A DNA stretch of 19,829 bases from Brevundimonas sp. UBA7534 (GCF_002479325.1 NZ_DLMO01000009.1:1-19829); one strand, 5' to 3'. Numbered from the stretch's first letter, positions 6,259-13,731 are shown. Program-made: numbers and translations. The notes: generated by a model not told the origin, from the letters alone.

Positions 6259-7374
6259 GGCGCCGCTCCCGCGCCCAAGGCCGACGCGCCGAAGGCTGAA
6301 GCCGCTCCGGCCCCCGCCGCCGCAGGCGCGGCGGCCGACGCCCCGGTCAAGCCCAAGACCGAGTTGAAAGACCCGGAAATCCCGTCCGACGCCAAGCTGG
6401 TGAAGACCACCATCCGCGACGCCCTGCGCGACGCCATGGCCGAAGAGATGCGTCGCGACGACAAGGTCTTCCTGATCGGCGAGGAAGTCGCCCAGTATCA
6501 AGGCGCGTACAAGGTCAGCCGCGAACTGCTGCAGGAGTTCGGCGACCAGCGTGTCGTCGACACCCCGATCACCGAGCACGGCTTCGCCGGCCTGGGCGTC
6601 GGCGCGGCCATGGCGGGCCTGAAGCCCATCGTGGAGTTCATGACGTTCAACTTCGCCATGCAGGCGATCGACCACATCATCAACTCGGCCGCCAAGACGC
6701 TGTATATGTCGGGCGGTCAGATCAAGGCGCCCATCGTGTTTCGGGGTCCGAACGGCGCGGCCAGCCGCGTGGCGGCCCAGCACAGCCAGGACTATTCGGC
6801 CTGGTACGCCCAGGTGCCGGGTCTGAAGGTCATCGCGCCGTATGACGCCGCCGACGCCAAGGGCCTGCTCAAGGCCGCCATCCGCGACCCGAACCCCGTC
6901 GTCTTCCTCGAGCACGAGATGATGTACGGGCTGGAGTTCGACGTGCCGGAGGTCGAGGACTACGTCCTGCCGATCGGCAAGGCCAAGGTCCGTCGCGAAG
7001 GCAAGGACGTCACCATCACCTGCCACAGCCGCATGGTCGGCTTCGCCCTCCAGGCCGCCGAGAAGCTGGCCGAGGAAGGCATCGAGGCCGAGGTGGTGGA
7101 CCTGCGGACCCTGCGCCCGCTGGACCACGAGACCATCGTCGAAAGCGTCAAGAAGACCAACCGTCTGGTCTCTGCCGAGGAAGGCTGGGGTCCAATGGGC
7201 GTCGGCGCCGAGGTCGTGGCTCGGGTGATCGAGCACGCCTTCGACTATCTGGATGCTCCCCCGCTGCGGGTGCATCAGGAAGATGTGCCGCTGCCCTACG
7301 CCGCCAATCTGGAGGCCTTGTCGCTGCCGGGCGCCGACAAGATCGTCGCGGCCGTGAAGCAGGTGATGGCGTGA
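6016..7374 (+). CDS. pdhB: Pyruvate dehydrogenase E1 beta subunit with N-terminal lipoyl domain
   Basis: Partner of PdhA in the E1 heterotetramer. Unlike the enterobacterial single-chain E1, this 452-residue subunit begins with a complete lipoyl domain (1-80; lipoylated Lys42 in ETDKATMEVE), then an Ala/Pro/Lys linker (about 81-118), then the E1-beta transketolase-like domain (from TTIRDALRDAMAEEM) with GEEVAQYQGAYKVS, VVDTPITEHGFAGLGVGAAM and GPNGAASRVAAQHSQD, and the C-terminal domain containing EAEVVDLRTLRPLD. This domain order is known from alphaproteobacterial and mitochondria-like complexes. The start is GTG at 6016, three bases after the pdhA stop; the reading MTDILMPALSPTMEEG equals the start of PdhC. 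The stop overlaps the next gene by one base (TGATG). The lipoyl domain is nearly the same as that of PdhC, suggesting duplication or gene conversion. Confidence 0.96.
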   Translation: MTDILMPALSPTMEEGTLTKWHIKAGDTVSAGQVIAEIETDKATMEVEAVDEGEVLEILVPEGSENVKVNTPIARLSGDDAGAAPAPKADAPKAEAAPAPAAAGAAADAPVKPKTELKDPEIPSDAKLVKTTIRDALRDAMAEEMRRDDKVFLIGEEVAQYQGAYKVSRELLQEFGDQRVVDTPITEHGFAGLGVGAAMAGLKPIVEFMTFNFAMQAIDHIINSAAKTLYMSGGQIKAPIVFRGPNGAASRVAAQHSQDYSAWYAQVPGLKVIAPYDAADAKGLLKAAIRDPNPVVFLEHEMMYGLEFDVPEVEDYVLPIGKAKVRREGKDVTITCHSRMVGFALQAAEKLAEEGIEAEVVDLRTLRPLDHETIVESVKKTNRLVSAEEGWGPMGVGAEVVARVIEHAFDYLDAPPLRVHQEDVPLPYAANLEALSLPGADKIVAAVKQVMA

Positions 7375-7682
7375 TGGAGGCCAAGGCCCTGGAAGACCGC
7401 GCCCTGCCGATCCCAGACGGACTCGATGCGCCCGAGGATCAGGTTATCGAGCTGGCGCGCGTATGGTGGAACGGAAACGGTCCGCGGATGAACATCCGTC
7501 CGGCCCTGGCCGAGCCGGGCGCCGTCGGAATCGTACTGGCCGAACTGGCCTGGCATTATTCCCACGCCTATGCGGAGCATCGCGGGCTGGATCAGGCGAC
7601 GGCGTTCAAGGCCATCTGCGACAGCTGGAGCACCGCCCACGCTCGCGCCGCGGCGTCCGCTGAAGGAGCTACTGCCCAATGA
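7374..7682 (+). CDS. DUF5076 domain protein embedded in the PDH operon
   Basis: A 102-residue protein without signal peptide or membrane segment, expected in the cytoplasm. It contains the stretch VIELARVWWNGNGPRMNIRP and then helical sequence IVLAELAWHYSHAYAEHRG and ATAFKAICDSWSTAHAR, which I recognise as the DUF5076 family seen between pdhB and pdhC in Caulobacter relatives. No catalytic motif or metal-binding Cys/His cluster is visible. The ATG at 7374 overlaps the pdhB stop (TGATG); a GTG one codon earlier is an alternative. Its own stop overlaps the pdhC start (ATGA), so all three genes look translationally coupled. Overlaps on both sides suggest a role tied to E1/E2, such as assembly or regulation, but the function is unknown. 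Confidence 0.85.
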   Translation: MEAKALEDRALPIPDGLDAPEDQVIELARVWWNGNGPRMNIRPALAEPGAVGIVLAELAWHYSHAYAEHRGLDQATAFKAICDSWSTAHARAAASAEGATAQ

Positions 7683-8965
7683 CCGATATCCTGATGCCGG
7701 CGCTGTCTCCGACGATGGAAGAGGGCGTCTTGGCCAAGTGGCACGTCAAGGTCGGAGACACCGTCTCGGCTGGCGACGTGATCGCCGAGATCGAGACCGA
7801 CAAGGCCACGATGGAGGTCGAGGCCGTCGACGAGGGCGAAGTCCTGGAAATCCTGGTTCCGGAAGGGACCGAGAACGTGAAGGTCAACACGCCCATCGCG
7901 CGTCTGGCCGGCGATGACGCTGCGCCCGCCCCCAAGGCGGCTTCACCCGCCAAGACTGAAGACGCCGCCAAGGCGGAGGCCGCGCCGGCTGCCGCCAAGG
8001 ACGCCGCACCGGCGGCCCCGGCTCCCGCTCCGGCGGCGCCCAAGTCAGATGGCGGCGAGCGCATCTTCGCCTCGCCGCTGGCACGTCGCATCGCCGCCCA
8101 GAACGGTGTGGACCTGAAGTCGATCAAGGGCACCGGCCCGCACGGCCGTATCGTCAAGCGTGACGTGGAAGGGGCCCCGAAGGGCGGAGCTCAACCGGCC
8201 GCCGCGGTCGCCGCGACGTCCGCCGCCGCGGAGCCGCGCAAGGCCCAGTCGCTGGCGCAGATGGGCATCCCGGACGGCAGCTACGACCTGATCCCGCTGG
8301 ACGGCATGAAGAAGGCCGTGGCGCGTCGCATGGTCGACAGCGTGCAGAACGTACCGCACTTCCCGCTGTTCATCGACTGCGAGATCGACCAGCTGATGGC
8401 CGTGCGCGCCAAGGTCAACAAGATGCTGGAGCCGCAGGGCATCAAGGTCTCGGTCAATGACTTCGTCATCAAGGCCGCCGCTCTGGCCCTGAAGATGGTG
8501 CCGGAGGCGAACGCCTCCTACACGCCCGAAGGCATCGCCATGCACCACAACGCCGACGTCTCCATGGCGGTGGCGATCGACGGCGGCCTGATCACCCCGA
8601 TCATCAAGAAGACCGAAACCAAGGGCCTGGCGCAGATCGCGACCGAGTCCAAGGATCTGGCCAAGCGCGCCCGCGAGCGCAAGCTGAAGCCGGAAGAGTT
8701 CCAGGGCGGCACCTTCTCGGTGTCCAACCTGGGCATGTTCGGCATCAAGCAGTTCACCTCGATCATCAATGAGCCGCAGGGCTGCATCATGAGCGTGGGC
8801 GCGGGCGAGCAGCGTCCGGTCGTCAAGGACGGTCAGATCGTGCCCGCCACCGTCATGACCGTGACGCTGACGTGCGATCACCGCGTGGTCGACGGCGCGA
8901 CGGGCGCCCGCTTCCTGCAGGCGTTCAAGCCGCTGATTGAAGATCCCGTCGCGATGCTGGCGTAA
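7679..8965 (+). CDS. pdhC: Pyruvate dehydrogenase E2, dihydrolipoamide acetyltransferase
   Basis: E2 forms the core of the complex and passes the acetyl group from the lipoyl arm to CoA. The 428-residue protein has one lipoyl domain (1-80, Lys42), an Ala/Pro-rich flexible linker (about 81-122), a peripheral subunit-binding domain (FASPLARRIAAQNGVDL to GPHGRIVKRDVE, about 126-160) that holds E1/E3, a second Ala-rich linker, and the catalytic domain (from about 200) with NVPHFPLFIDCEIDQLMAV, the substrate motif SVSNLGMFGIKQFTSIIN and the active-site HRVVDGATG (His at about 401, Asp at about 405). Start ATG overlaps the stop of the DUF5076 gene. A 149-base gap holding an inverted-repeat element separates it from gpx. 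Length and motifs are those of a working E2 of the single-lipoyl type. Confidence 0.97.
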   Translation: MTDILMPALSPTMEEGVLAKWHVKVGDTVSAGDVIAEIETDKATMEVEAVDEGEVLEILVPEGTENVKVNTPIARLAGDDAAPAPKAASPAKTEDAAKAEAAPAAAKDAAPAAPAPAPAAPKSDGGERIFASPLARRIAAQNGVDLKSIKGTGPHGRIVKRDVEGAPKGGAQPAAAVAATSAAAEPRKAQSLAQMGIPDGSYDLIPLDGMKKAVARRMVDSVQNVPHFPLFIDCEIDQLMAVRAKVNKMLEPQGIKVSVNDFVIKAAALALKMVPEANASYTPEGIAMHHNADVSMAVAIDGGLITPIIKKTETKGLAQIATESKDLAKRARERKLKPEEFQGGTFSVSNLGMFGIKQFTSIINEPQGCIMSVGAGEQRPVVKDGQIVPATVMTVTLTCDHRVVDGATGARFLQAFKPLIEDPVAMLA

Positions 8966-8974
8966 TCCGCCAAG

Positions 8975-9105
8975 CCGTCACCCTCGGGCTTGTCCCGAGG
9001 GCCCATCGTGCCGAGGTTCGGACCGATGGGGCGGGCGCCCTATATTGCCGGCGTCATCCGTGACGCCTCAACCATGGGCCCTCGGGACAAGCCCGAGGGT
9101 GACGG
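8975..9105. repeat. 131-bp element with perfect 32-bp terminal inverted repeats
   Basis: The left arm at 8975-9006 and the right arm at 9074-9105 are exact reverse complements over 32 bp. Each arm is itself a hairpin (CCCTCGGG, 5-base loop, CCCGAGGG). The 67-bp centre contains a further perfect hairpin at 9050-9067 (GGCGTCA-TCCG-TGACGCC) and the AT-rich hexamer TATATT at 9041. There is no reading frame for a transposase. It starts 9 bases after the pdhC stop and ends 9 bases before the gpx start. It resembles small palindromic intergenic repeats or MITE-like units that are common in Caulobacterales and other alphaproteobacteria. It may terminate or attenuate transcription between pdhC and gpx. 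Confidence 0.9.
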
Positions 9106-9114
9106 AGCTCTGGA

Positions 9115-9594
9115 TTGACCTCGGTCTACGACTTCAGTGCGAAGGCCATCGACGGCGCGGAGGTCTCGCTGGACCGCTGGCGTGGCCAGGCGCTGCTGAT
9201 CGTCAATACGGCGTCCAAGTGCGGCTTCACCGGCCAATACGATGGGCTGGAAAAGCTGCACCGCACCTTCGCCGACAAGCCGTTCGAGGTGTTGGGCTTT
9301 CCCTGCAACCAGTTCGGCAATCAGGAACCCGGACGGGCGGCGGAGATCGCCGCCTTCTGCGCCACCAGCTTCGACGTGACCTTTCCCCTGTTCGACAAGG
9401 TGGAGGTCAACGGGCCGAACCGGCATCCCCTTTACGCCTGGCTGACCAAGCAGAAGCGCGGCTTCCTGGGCTCCCAGGCCATCAAGTGGAACTTCACCAA
9501 GTTCCTGACCGACCGCGAAGGCCGCGTCGTCGCGCGCTATTCGCCTCAGACTGAACCCGCGGCCATCCAGGCCGACATCGAGAAGTTGATCTAA
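9115..9594 (+). CDS. Glutathione peroxidase family thiol peroxidase
   Basis: A 159-residue thioredoxin-fold protein of the GPx family, which reduces hydrogen or lipid peroxides. The peroxidatic Cys36 lies in NTASKCGFTGQY, followed by FPCNQFGNQEPG (catalytic Gln70) and KWNFTKFL (Trp125-Asn126), completing the Cys-Gln-Trp-Asn set. Cys82 (FCATSFDVTFP) is at the place of the resolving Cys of thioredoxin-dependent members such as yeast Gpx3, so the reductant is more likely thioredoxin than glutathione. The start is TTG at 9115, since MTSVYDFSAKAIDG fits the family start and GGAG lies seven bases before it; part of this site belongs to the right arm of the upstream inverted repeat. The stop overlaps lpdA by one base (TAATG). 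It is cytoplasmic, with no signal peptide. Confidence 0.92.
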   Translation: MTSVYDFSAKAIDGAEVSLDRWRGQALLIVNTASKCGFTGQYDGLEKLHRTFADKPFEVLGFPCNQFGNQEPGRAAEIAAFCATSFDVTFPLFDKVEVNGPNRHPLYAWLTKQKRGFLGSQAIKWNFTKFLTDREGRVVARYSPQTEPAAIQADIEKLI

Positions 9595-11000
9595 TGGCTG
9601 CTGAATTCGATCTCGTCGTCATCGGCTCGGGCCCCGGCGGTTACGTCGCGGCCATTCGCGCCAGCCAATTGGGCCAGAAGGTCGCCATCGTCGAGCGCGA
9701 GAACCTGGGCGGCATCTGCCTGAACTGGGGCTGTATCCCGACCAAGGCCCTGCTGAAGTCCGGCGAAAAGTTCGAGAGCCTGTCCCACCTGAAGGACTAC
9801 GGCCTGTCGGCGTCCGGCGCCTCGTTCGACTTCGACGCCATCATCCAGCGCTCGCGCGGCGTCGCGGCGACGATGAACAAGGGCGTCGCTTTCCTGATGA
9901 AGAAGAACAAGATCGAGGTGATCGAGGGCTCCGCCAAGCTGGAAAAGGGCGCCGCGGCGCCGAAGGTGGTCGTCGCGCTGAAGGGCGGCGGATCGCGCAC
10001 GGTCGAGGCCAAGGCGGTCATGCTGGCCGTCGGCGCCCGCGCCCGCGCCCTGCCGCAGATCGGGCTGGAGGCCGACGGCGACAAGATCTGGGCCTACCGC
10101 GACGCCCTGGCGCCGAAGAAGCTGCCCAAGACCTTTGTGGTCATCGGCTCGGGCGCCATCGGCATCGAATTCGCCAGCTTCTATCGCGCGCTGGGCGCCG
10201 AGGTGACGGTCGTCGAGGCGGTCGACCGCATTATGCCGGTAGAGGACGAAGAGGTCTCCAAGGCGGCTCAGAAGTCGTTCGAGAAGCGCGGCATCAAGTT
10301 CAAGGTCGGCGCCAAGGTGACGAAGGTCACCAAGACCGGCGCAGGCGTGAAGGTGGATATCGAGGTCGGCGGCAAGGCCGAAACGGTGGAAGCCGAGGTC
10401 TGCATCTCCGCGGTCGGCATCACCGCAAACACCGACGGCATTGGCCTGGAGACGCTGGGCGTCGAACTGGACCGTGGCCATATCAAGACCGACAGTCATT
10501 GTCTGACGAACGTGAAGGGCCTGTACGCCATCGGCGATTGCGCCGGCGCGCCGTGGCTGGCGCACAAGGCGTCGCACGAAGGCATCCACGCCGCCGAACA
10601 TATCGCGGGCTACAAGACGCCGAACGTTCATTCGCCCATCGCCGGCTGCACCTACGCCCAGCCGCAGGTCGCCTCGGTCGGCGTGACCGAACAGGCCGCC
10701 CGCGAAGCCAAGCGTGAGGTCAAGGTCGGCCGCTTCCCCTTCCGCGTGAACGGCAAGGCCGTGGCGGCCGGTGAGCCGGACGGCTTCGTCAAGGTGATCT
10801 TCGACGCCAAGACCGGCGCGCTGATCGGCGCCCACATGATGGGCCACGAAGTCACCGAGATGATCCAGGGCTATGTCACCGCCATCACCATGGAGGCGAC
10901 CGAGGAAGATATCCACGGCATCGTCTATCCGCACCCGACGATGAGCGAAGCCATGCACGAGGCGGCGCTGGACGCCTACGGCCGCACGCTGCACCTCTGA
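9594..11000 (+). CDS. lpdA: Dihydrolipoyl dehydrogenase (E3)
   Basis: This flavoprotein reoxidises the dihydrolipoyl groups of E2 and passes electrons to NAD+. The 468-residue protein shows the FAD-binding VIGSGPGGYVAAIRA (9-23), the redox-active disulfide in GGICLNWGCIPTKALL (Cys42 and Cys47), the NAD-binding VVIGSGAIGIEFASF, the second FAD contact GLYAIGDCAGAPWLAHKA, and the dimer-interface catalytic pair in HPTMSEAMHEA (His447, Glu452). The Trp between the cysteines is a feature I associate with the PDH-type E3 of alphaproteobacteria. The ATG overlaps the gpx stop, so translation is probably coupled. The next gene is convergent, with only 4 bases between stop codons. Confidence 0.96.
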   Translation: MAAEFDLVVIGSGPGGYVAAIRASQLGQKVAIVERENLGGICLNWGCIPTKALLKSGEKFESLSHLKDYGLSASGASFDFDAIIQRSRGVAATMNKGVAFLMKKNKIEVIEGSAKLEKGAAAPKVVVALKGGGSRTVEAKAVMLAVGARARALPQIGLEADGDKIWAYRDALAPKKLPKTFVVIGSGAIGIEFASFYRALGAEVTVVEAVDRIMPVEDEEVSKAAQKSFEKRGIKFKVGAKVTKVTKTGAGVKVDIEVGGKAETVEAEVCISAVGITANTDGIGLETLGVELDRGHIKTDSHCLTNVKGLYAIGDCAGAPWLAHKASHEGIHAAEHIAGYKTPNVHSPIAGCTYAQPQVASVGVTEQAAREAKREVKVGRFPFRVNGKAVAAGEPDGFVKVIFDAKTGALIGAHMMGHEVTEMIQGYVTAITMEATEEDIHGIVYPHPTMSEAMHEAALDAYGRTLHL

Positions 11001-11004
11001 GGCG

Positions 11005-12318
11005 TCAGAGCGCGGCCAGGGCGGCCGCGTGGGCGCGGACCTCGGCGCGCAGGTCCTGATCGGTGTCGAAGACGCCGTACCAGCCTTGCGGCTCGTGCGG
11101 CGGGTCGCCCAGCCAGGCGTCGTCGCCGGCCTGGAAGCGACGGTCGGCGTGGCGCGGCCGGCCTTCGCCGCTCCAGGCCCAGAAGTTCGACCCAACCAGC
11201 GGCCCGCCGGCCCTGGCGCTTTCCAGGACGGCGGCGTGGACGTCGCGGTAGAAGCCCTGACGATAGGTGGTCGGAGCCTCGGGCTCGTAGCGGTTGCCGT
11301 CGCGCGGATAGCCGAACTCCTCGATAACCAGCGGCTTGCCCAGCTGTTCGGCCAGGGCGACGTGCTGGTCGATGTAGTCGCGCGCCAACCGCCGCGCCTC
11401 GGCGTCGGTCGCAGCCATGTCGTCGAGCTTCAGCCAGCCCCAGTTGCCCGGCCAGATATGGGCGGTCAGGTAGTCGATGTCGGCGGAGCGGTGGGTGGCG
11501 AGCACGATCTGGCGACTGCCGGCCGAGCCCATCAGCCCCTCGCTGCCGGTGGAGACCAGATGACGCGGCGCCAGGGTCTTGATCAGCCGCGCCGTGCCTG
11601 AGACCCAGGCCTGGAAGGCGGGCTGGTTGTCGCGGACCCTGTCCTCGTCGCCGGCGGCGCGGGGCTCATTGGCCAGTTGCCAGGCCATGATGGTCGGGTC
11701 CTCGGCGTAGGCGCGACCGGTGACGGTGTTGACGCGCCCGATCACGGCCCGGACATAGTCGTGATAGAGGGCGACGGCCTCGCTGCTACGATAGAAGTCG
11801 GCGTTGAAGTCGGCGAAAGCCGGCCAGGGATGGGCCGGGTCGTTCATGTTCAGATAGCGACCGCCGTTGACCCAGGACAGGTAGGTCATCATGCCCCCCG
11901 ACCACTCCCAGAAGTTGGTCAGGTAAAGGACCGCTTTCATCCCGCGCCGGGCCATTTCCGCCAGCGTGTGGTCGAGGCCGACGAGCAGCGCCTCGTTGTA
12001 GCCGTCGCGGTCGCGGAAGGCGGGGCGGACAGAGTTTCGCAGAGGCGACAGCTCGGCGGAGGCGGCCAGGCGCAGGTTCGTCACGCCGTCCCCGGCCAGC
12101 GTATCCAGCTCGCGCGCCAGGCGGGCGCGATCGCCGCCAGGGCCGGCCATCCCCAGCCAGGCGGCGTACCAGACGTTGGCGCCGGCGAAACGGTAGGGGC
12201 GGCCGCCCAGCATCAGTTGGTCGACCTCGCGGGTGACGAAGGCGGAGGCGGCGCCGGCGCGGGCGGGCAGGAGGGCGGCGGCGCCCAGGGCGGCGAGGGC
12301 GTTGCGCCTGGTGAACAT
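11005..12318 (-). CDS. Secreted GH5-type glycoside hydrolase, mannanase-like
   Basis: A 437-residue protein with a signal peptide MFTRRNALAALGAAALLPARAGA; the twin Arg followed by a hydrophobic run could direct either Tat or Sec export. The mature part is a (beta/alpha)8 hydrolase: PYRFAGANVWYAAWLG at the start, LAASAELSPLR, LTNFWEWSGGM, the acid/base Glu in MAWQLANEPR (Glu218), HIWPGNWGW, and the nucleophile in VIEEFGYPRDG (Glu334). These match clan GH-A family 5, close to the endo-beta-1,4-mannosidase subfamily (GH5_7 type), so beta-mannan is the likely substrate. A good ribosome binding site (GGGAGG) lies just before the ATG. It lies 58 bases downstream of the MarR gene on the same strand and may be co-transcribed with it. 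Substrate is inferred from family resemblance only. Confidence 0.85.
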   Translation of the reverse strand: MFTRRNALAALGAAALLPARAGAASAFVTREVDQLMLGGRPYRFAGANVWYAAWLGMAGPGGDRARLARELDTLAGDGVTNLRLAASAELSPLRNSVRPAFRDRDGYNEALLVGLDHTLAEMARRGMKAVLYLTNFWEWSGGMMTYLSWVNGGRYLNMNDPAHPWPAFADFNADFYRSSEAVALYHDYVRAVIGRVNTVTGRAYAEDPTIMAWQLANEPRAAGDEDRVRDNQPAFQAWVSGTARLIKTLAPRHLVSTGSEGLMGSAGSRQIVLATHRSADIDYLTAHIWPGNWGWLKLDDMAATDAEARRLARDYIDQHVALAEQLGKPLVIEEFGYPRDGNRYEPEAPTTYRQGFYRDVHAAVLESARAGGPLVGSNFWAWSGEGRPRHADRRFQAGDDAWLGDPPHEPQGWYGVFDTDQDLRAEVRAHAAALAAL

Positions 12319-12376
12319 GAGGCCTCCCGGTCGATCAGGGGGCAGGGTGGCCGATGGGCGGGGCGCCGTCGAGTCG

Positions 12377-12988
12377 TCAGGCGGCCTGGGCGGCCTTGGG
12401 CTTCTTGGGCTTGTCGACCCTGGGACGCTTGGGCTGGGCCTTGCGGATTGCTTTCTCGGCCTTGCGGGCCTCCTTCTCGGCCAGCTTCTGAGCCTTCTTC
12501 AGCGCCTTGGCCTCGGCCTTGGCGGCGTCGGGGGCGGCGTCGGCGGCGGCGGCCAGCTCGGCCAGCTGGTTCAGGAAGGCGTCGCGCTGGCCCTTGGGCA
12601 GCAGGCCCATGATCCGCTTGTCGGCGGCCTCGACCCGGGGGCGGGCGGCCTCCAGCCGGGCCGCGCCCTCTGTCGACAGGCGCACGGCCTTGGCGCGGGC
12701 GTCGAGGGTGGAGCGTTCGCGCTCCAACAGGCCCTTGGCGGTCATGCGCGTGACCAGGTCGGCCAGGGTCGAACGGTCGATGCCGGTCATGCGGACCAGC
12801 TCGGTCTGGGTAAGGCCGGCCTTGAGCGAGGCGGCCTCCAGAACGGCGAACTGGCGCTGGGTCAGGCCGTCGGGGCCGGTTTCCTCGGCGTAGATGTCCA
12901 GCGCCAGCTGAAGGGCGCGGTGCATCAGGTGGCTGGGCGAGGTCGCCAGCGGACCGACCTTCTTGGGACCCTTACCGGACTTGACCAT
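12377..12988 (-). CDS. MarR-family regulator with a lysine/alanine-rich C-terminal tail
   Basis: A 203-residue cytoplasmic DNA-binding protein. Residues of about 20-150 form a MarR-type winged helix: LTQRQFAVLEAA, LTQTELVRMTGIDRSTLADL (recognition helix), RMTAKGLLERERSTLDARAK (wing) and LSTEGAARLEAARP. Residues 157-203 are a low-complexity tail of Lys, Ala, Arg, Glu and finally Pro (KALKKAQKLAEKEARK, then PKRPRVDKPKKPK), like eukaryotic histone H1 or bacterial AlgP/HctB tails. The chosen start is the ATG at 12988 with GGGGGA upstream; a GTG 33 bases earlier is possible. The target is unknown: MarR proteins often control their own or adjacent genes, and the mannanase-like gene lies directly downstream. 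The tail sequence has simple codon repeats, which can change length by slippage. Confidence 0.88.
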   Translation of the reverse strand: MVKSGKGPKKVGPLATSPSHLMHRALQLALDIYAEETGPDGLTQRQFAVLEAASLKAGLTQTELVRMTGIDRSTLADLVTRMTAKGLLERERSTLDARAKAVRLSTEGAARLEAARPRVEAADKRIMGLLPKGQRDAFLNQLAELAAAADAAPDAAKAEAKALKKAQKLAEKEARKAEKAIRKAQPKRPRVDKPKKPKAAQAA

Positions 12989-13047
12989 TGCACCATCCCC
13001 CGATCCGTTTCGTCCGAACACGTATCAGCGACGCTTTACGGTTTGAC

Positions 13048-13080
13048 GGGGAAACTGCGTCGGTTCTGCGACAGTTCCCC
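13048..13080 (-). terminator. Hairpin after yciB, possible terminator or MarR-region operator
   Basis: Directly beyond the yciB stop, the minus strand reads GGGGAACT-GTCG, a loop of six, then CGAC-(GC)-AGTTTCCCC: about 12 pairs with a two-base bulge and one extra A. No long T run follows. It lies between yciB and the MarR gene, so it could end the ftsY-yciB transcript or serve as a regulatory site for the MarR gene. Confidence 0.4.
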
Positions 13081-13731
13081 TTACAGACCGGGATCGGGCG
13101 AGACGGGGCCGGGCTCCTCGTCCTTGATCATGTTCCGCATGATGAGCGGCACCTGCGACAGGCCGAACACCGAGGCGGCGATCCACAGGACGCCGCGGAA
13201 GCTGGTCCAGACGTCATTGGGATTGGGCGTCGCCCAGCCGAAGGCGTGCCAGAGGGCGGTGACGGCCGCCGGGCTGCGGAACACCTCGTTCAGGATGGCC
13301 ACGGCCAGGAAATAGAGGCCATAGCGCAGGGTCAGGGTGCGCCAGGCGGCGTCGTTGACCCGGATCGCCGAGCCCAGCAGCATCTTGAACGGATACTTCT
13401 TCAGCGGCAGCGAGCCCAGCAGGACCACGGCCAGCAGGCCGTTCTGGACGGTCAGCTTCAGCTTCACGAACAGGTCGTCGTGGGTGAAGACGGTCAGGAG
13501 GCCGAAGACCAGGGCGAACAGGCCGGTGATCAGCGGCAGGGGCGCGAAGCGCCGCTCGATCGCGAAGCCCACCGCCAGGGCCAGGGCCGAGGCGCCGACC
13601 AGCACCCAGGTCGCCAGGATCATGTCGCGGGTGATGAAGTAGCTGGCCATGAAGGCGGCCAGGGCGCCGAAATCGACGGCCTGGCGGATCCACTGGCGGT
13701 TCTTCTTCTCGGGGGCGCCCGTGTCGGCCAT
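13081..13731 (-). CDS. yciB: Inner membrane protein YciB / intracellular septation protein A family
   Basis: A 216-residue integral membrane protein with about five or six hydrophobic segments (for example ALAAFMASYFITRDMILATW, GLFALVFGLLTVFT, LLAVVLLGSL, YGLYFLAVAILNEVF). Family marks are PLPLITGLFALVFG, HDDLFVKLKLTVQNGLL, KKYPFKMLLGSAIRVNDAAW and LRYGLYFLAVAILNEVFR. YciB (formerly IspZ) has been linked to cell-envelope upkeep and septation; the exact molecular role is unsettled. The start ATG overlaps the ftsY stop by one base (TGATG), so the two genes form a coupled pair, the order usual in alphaproteobacteria. The cytoplasmic ends carry charged residues (EKKNRQW at the start, KDEEPGPVSPDPGL at the end). 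Confidence 0.93.
   Translation of the reverse strand: MADTGAPEKKNRQWIRQAVDFGALAAFMASYFITRDMILATWVLVGASALALAVGFAIERRFAPLPLITGLFALVFGLLTVFTHDDLFVKLKLTVQNGLLAVVLLGSLPLKKYPFKMLLGSAIRVNDAAWRTLTLRYGLYFLAVAILNEVFRSPAAVTALWHAFGWATPNPNDVWTSFRGVLWIAASVFGLSQVPLIMRNMIKDEEPGPVSPDPGL

Noticed and set aside
5053..7275. A 740-residue minus-strand open frame over pdhA and pdhB
   Set aside because: It is rich in His, Asp, Gly and Val in patterns that mirror the PDH codons; it crosses the pdhA-pdhB border and has no independent domain.
11005..13021. A polysaccharide utilisation locus around the GH5 gene
   Set aside because: There is only one glycosidase and a MarR gene; no TonB receptor, sugar transporter or other carbohydrate enzyme is adjacent.
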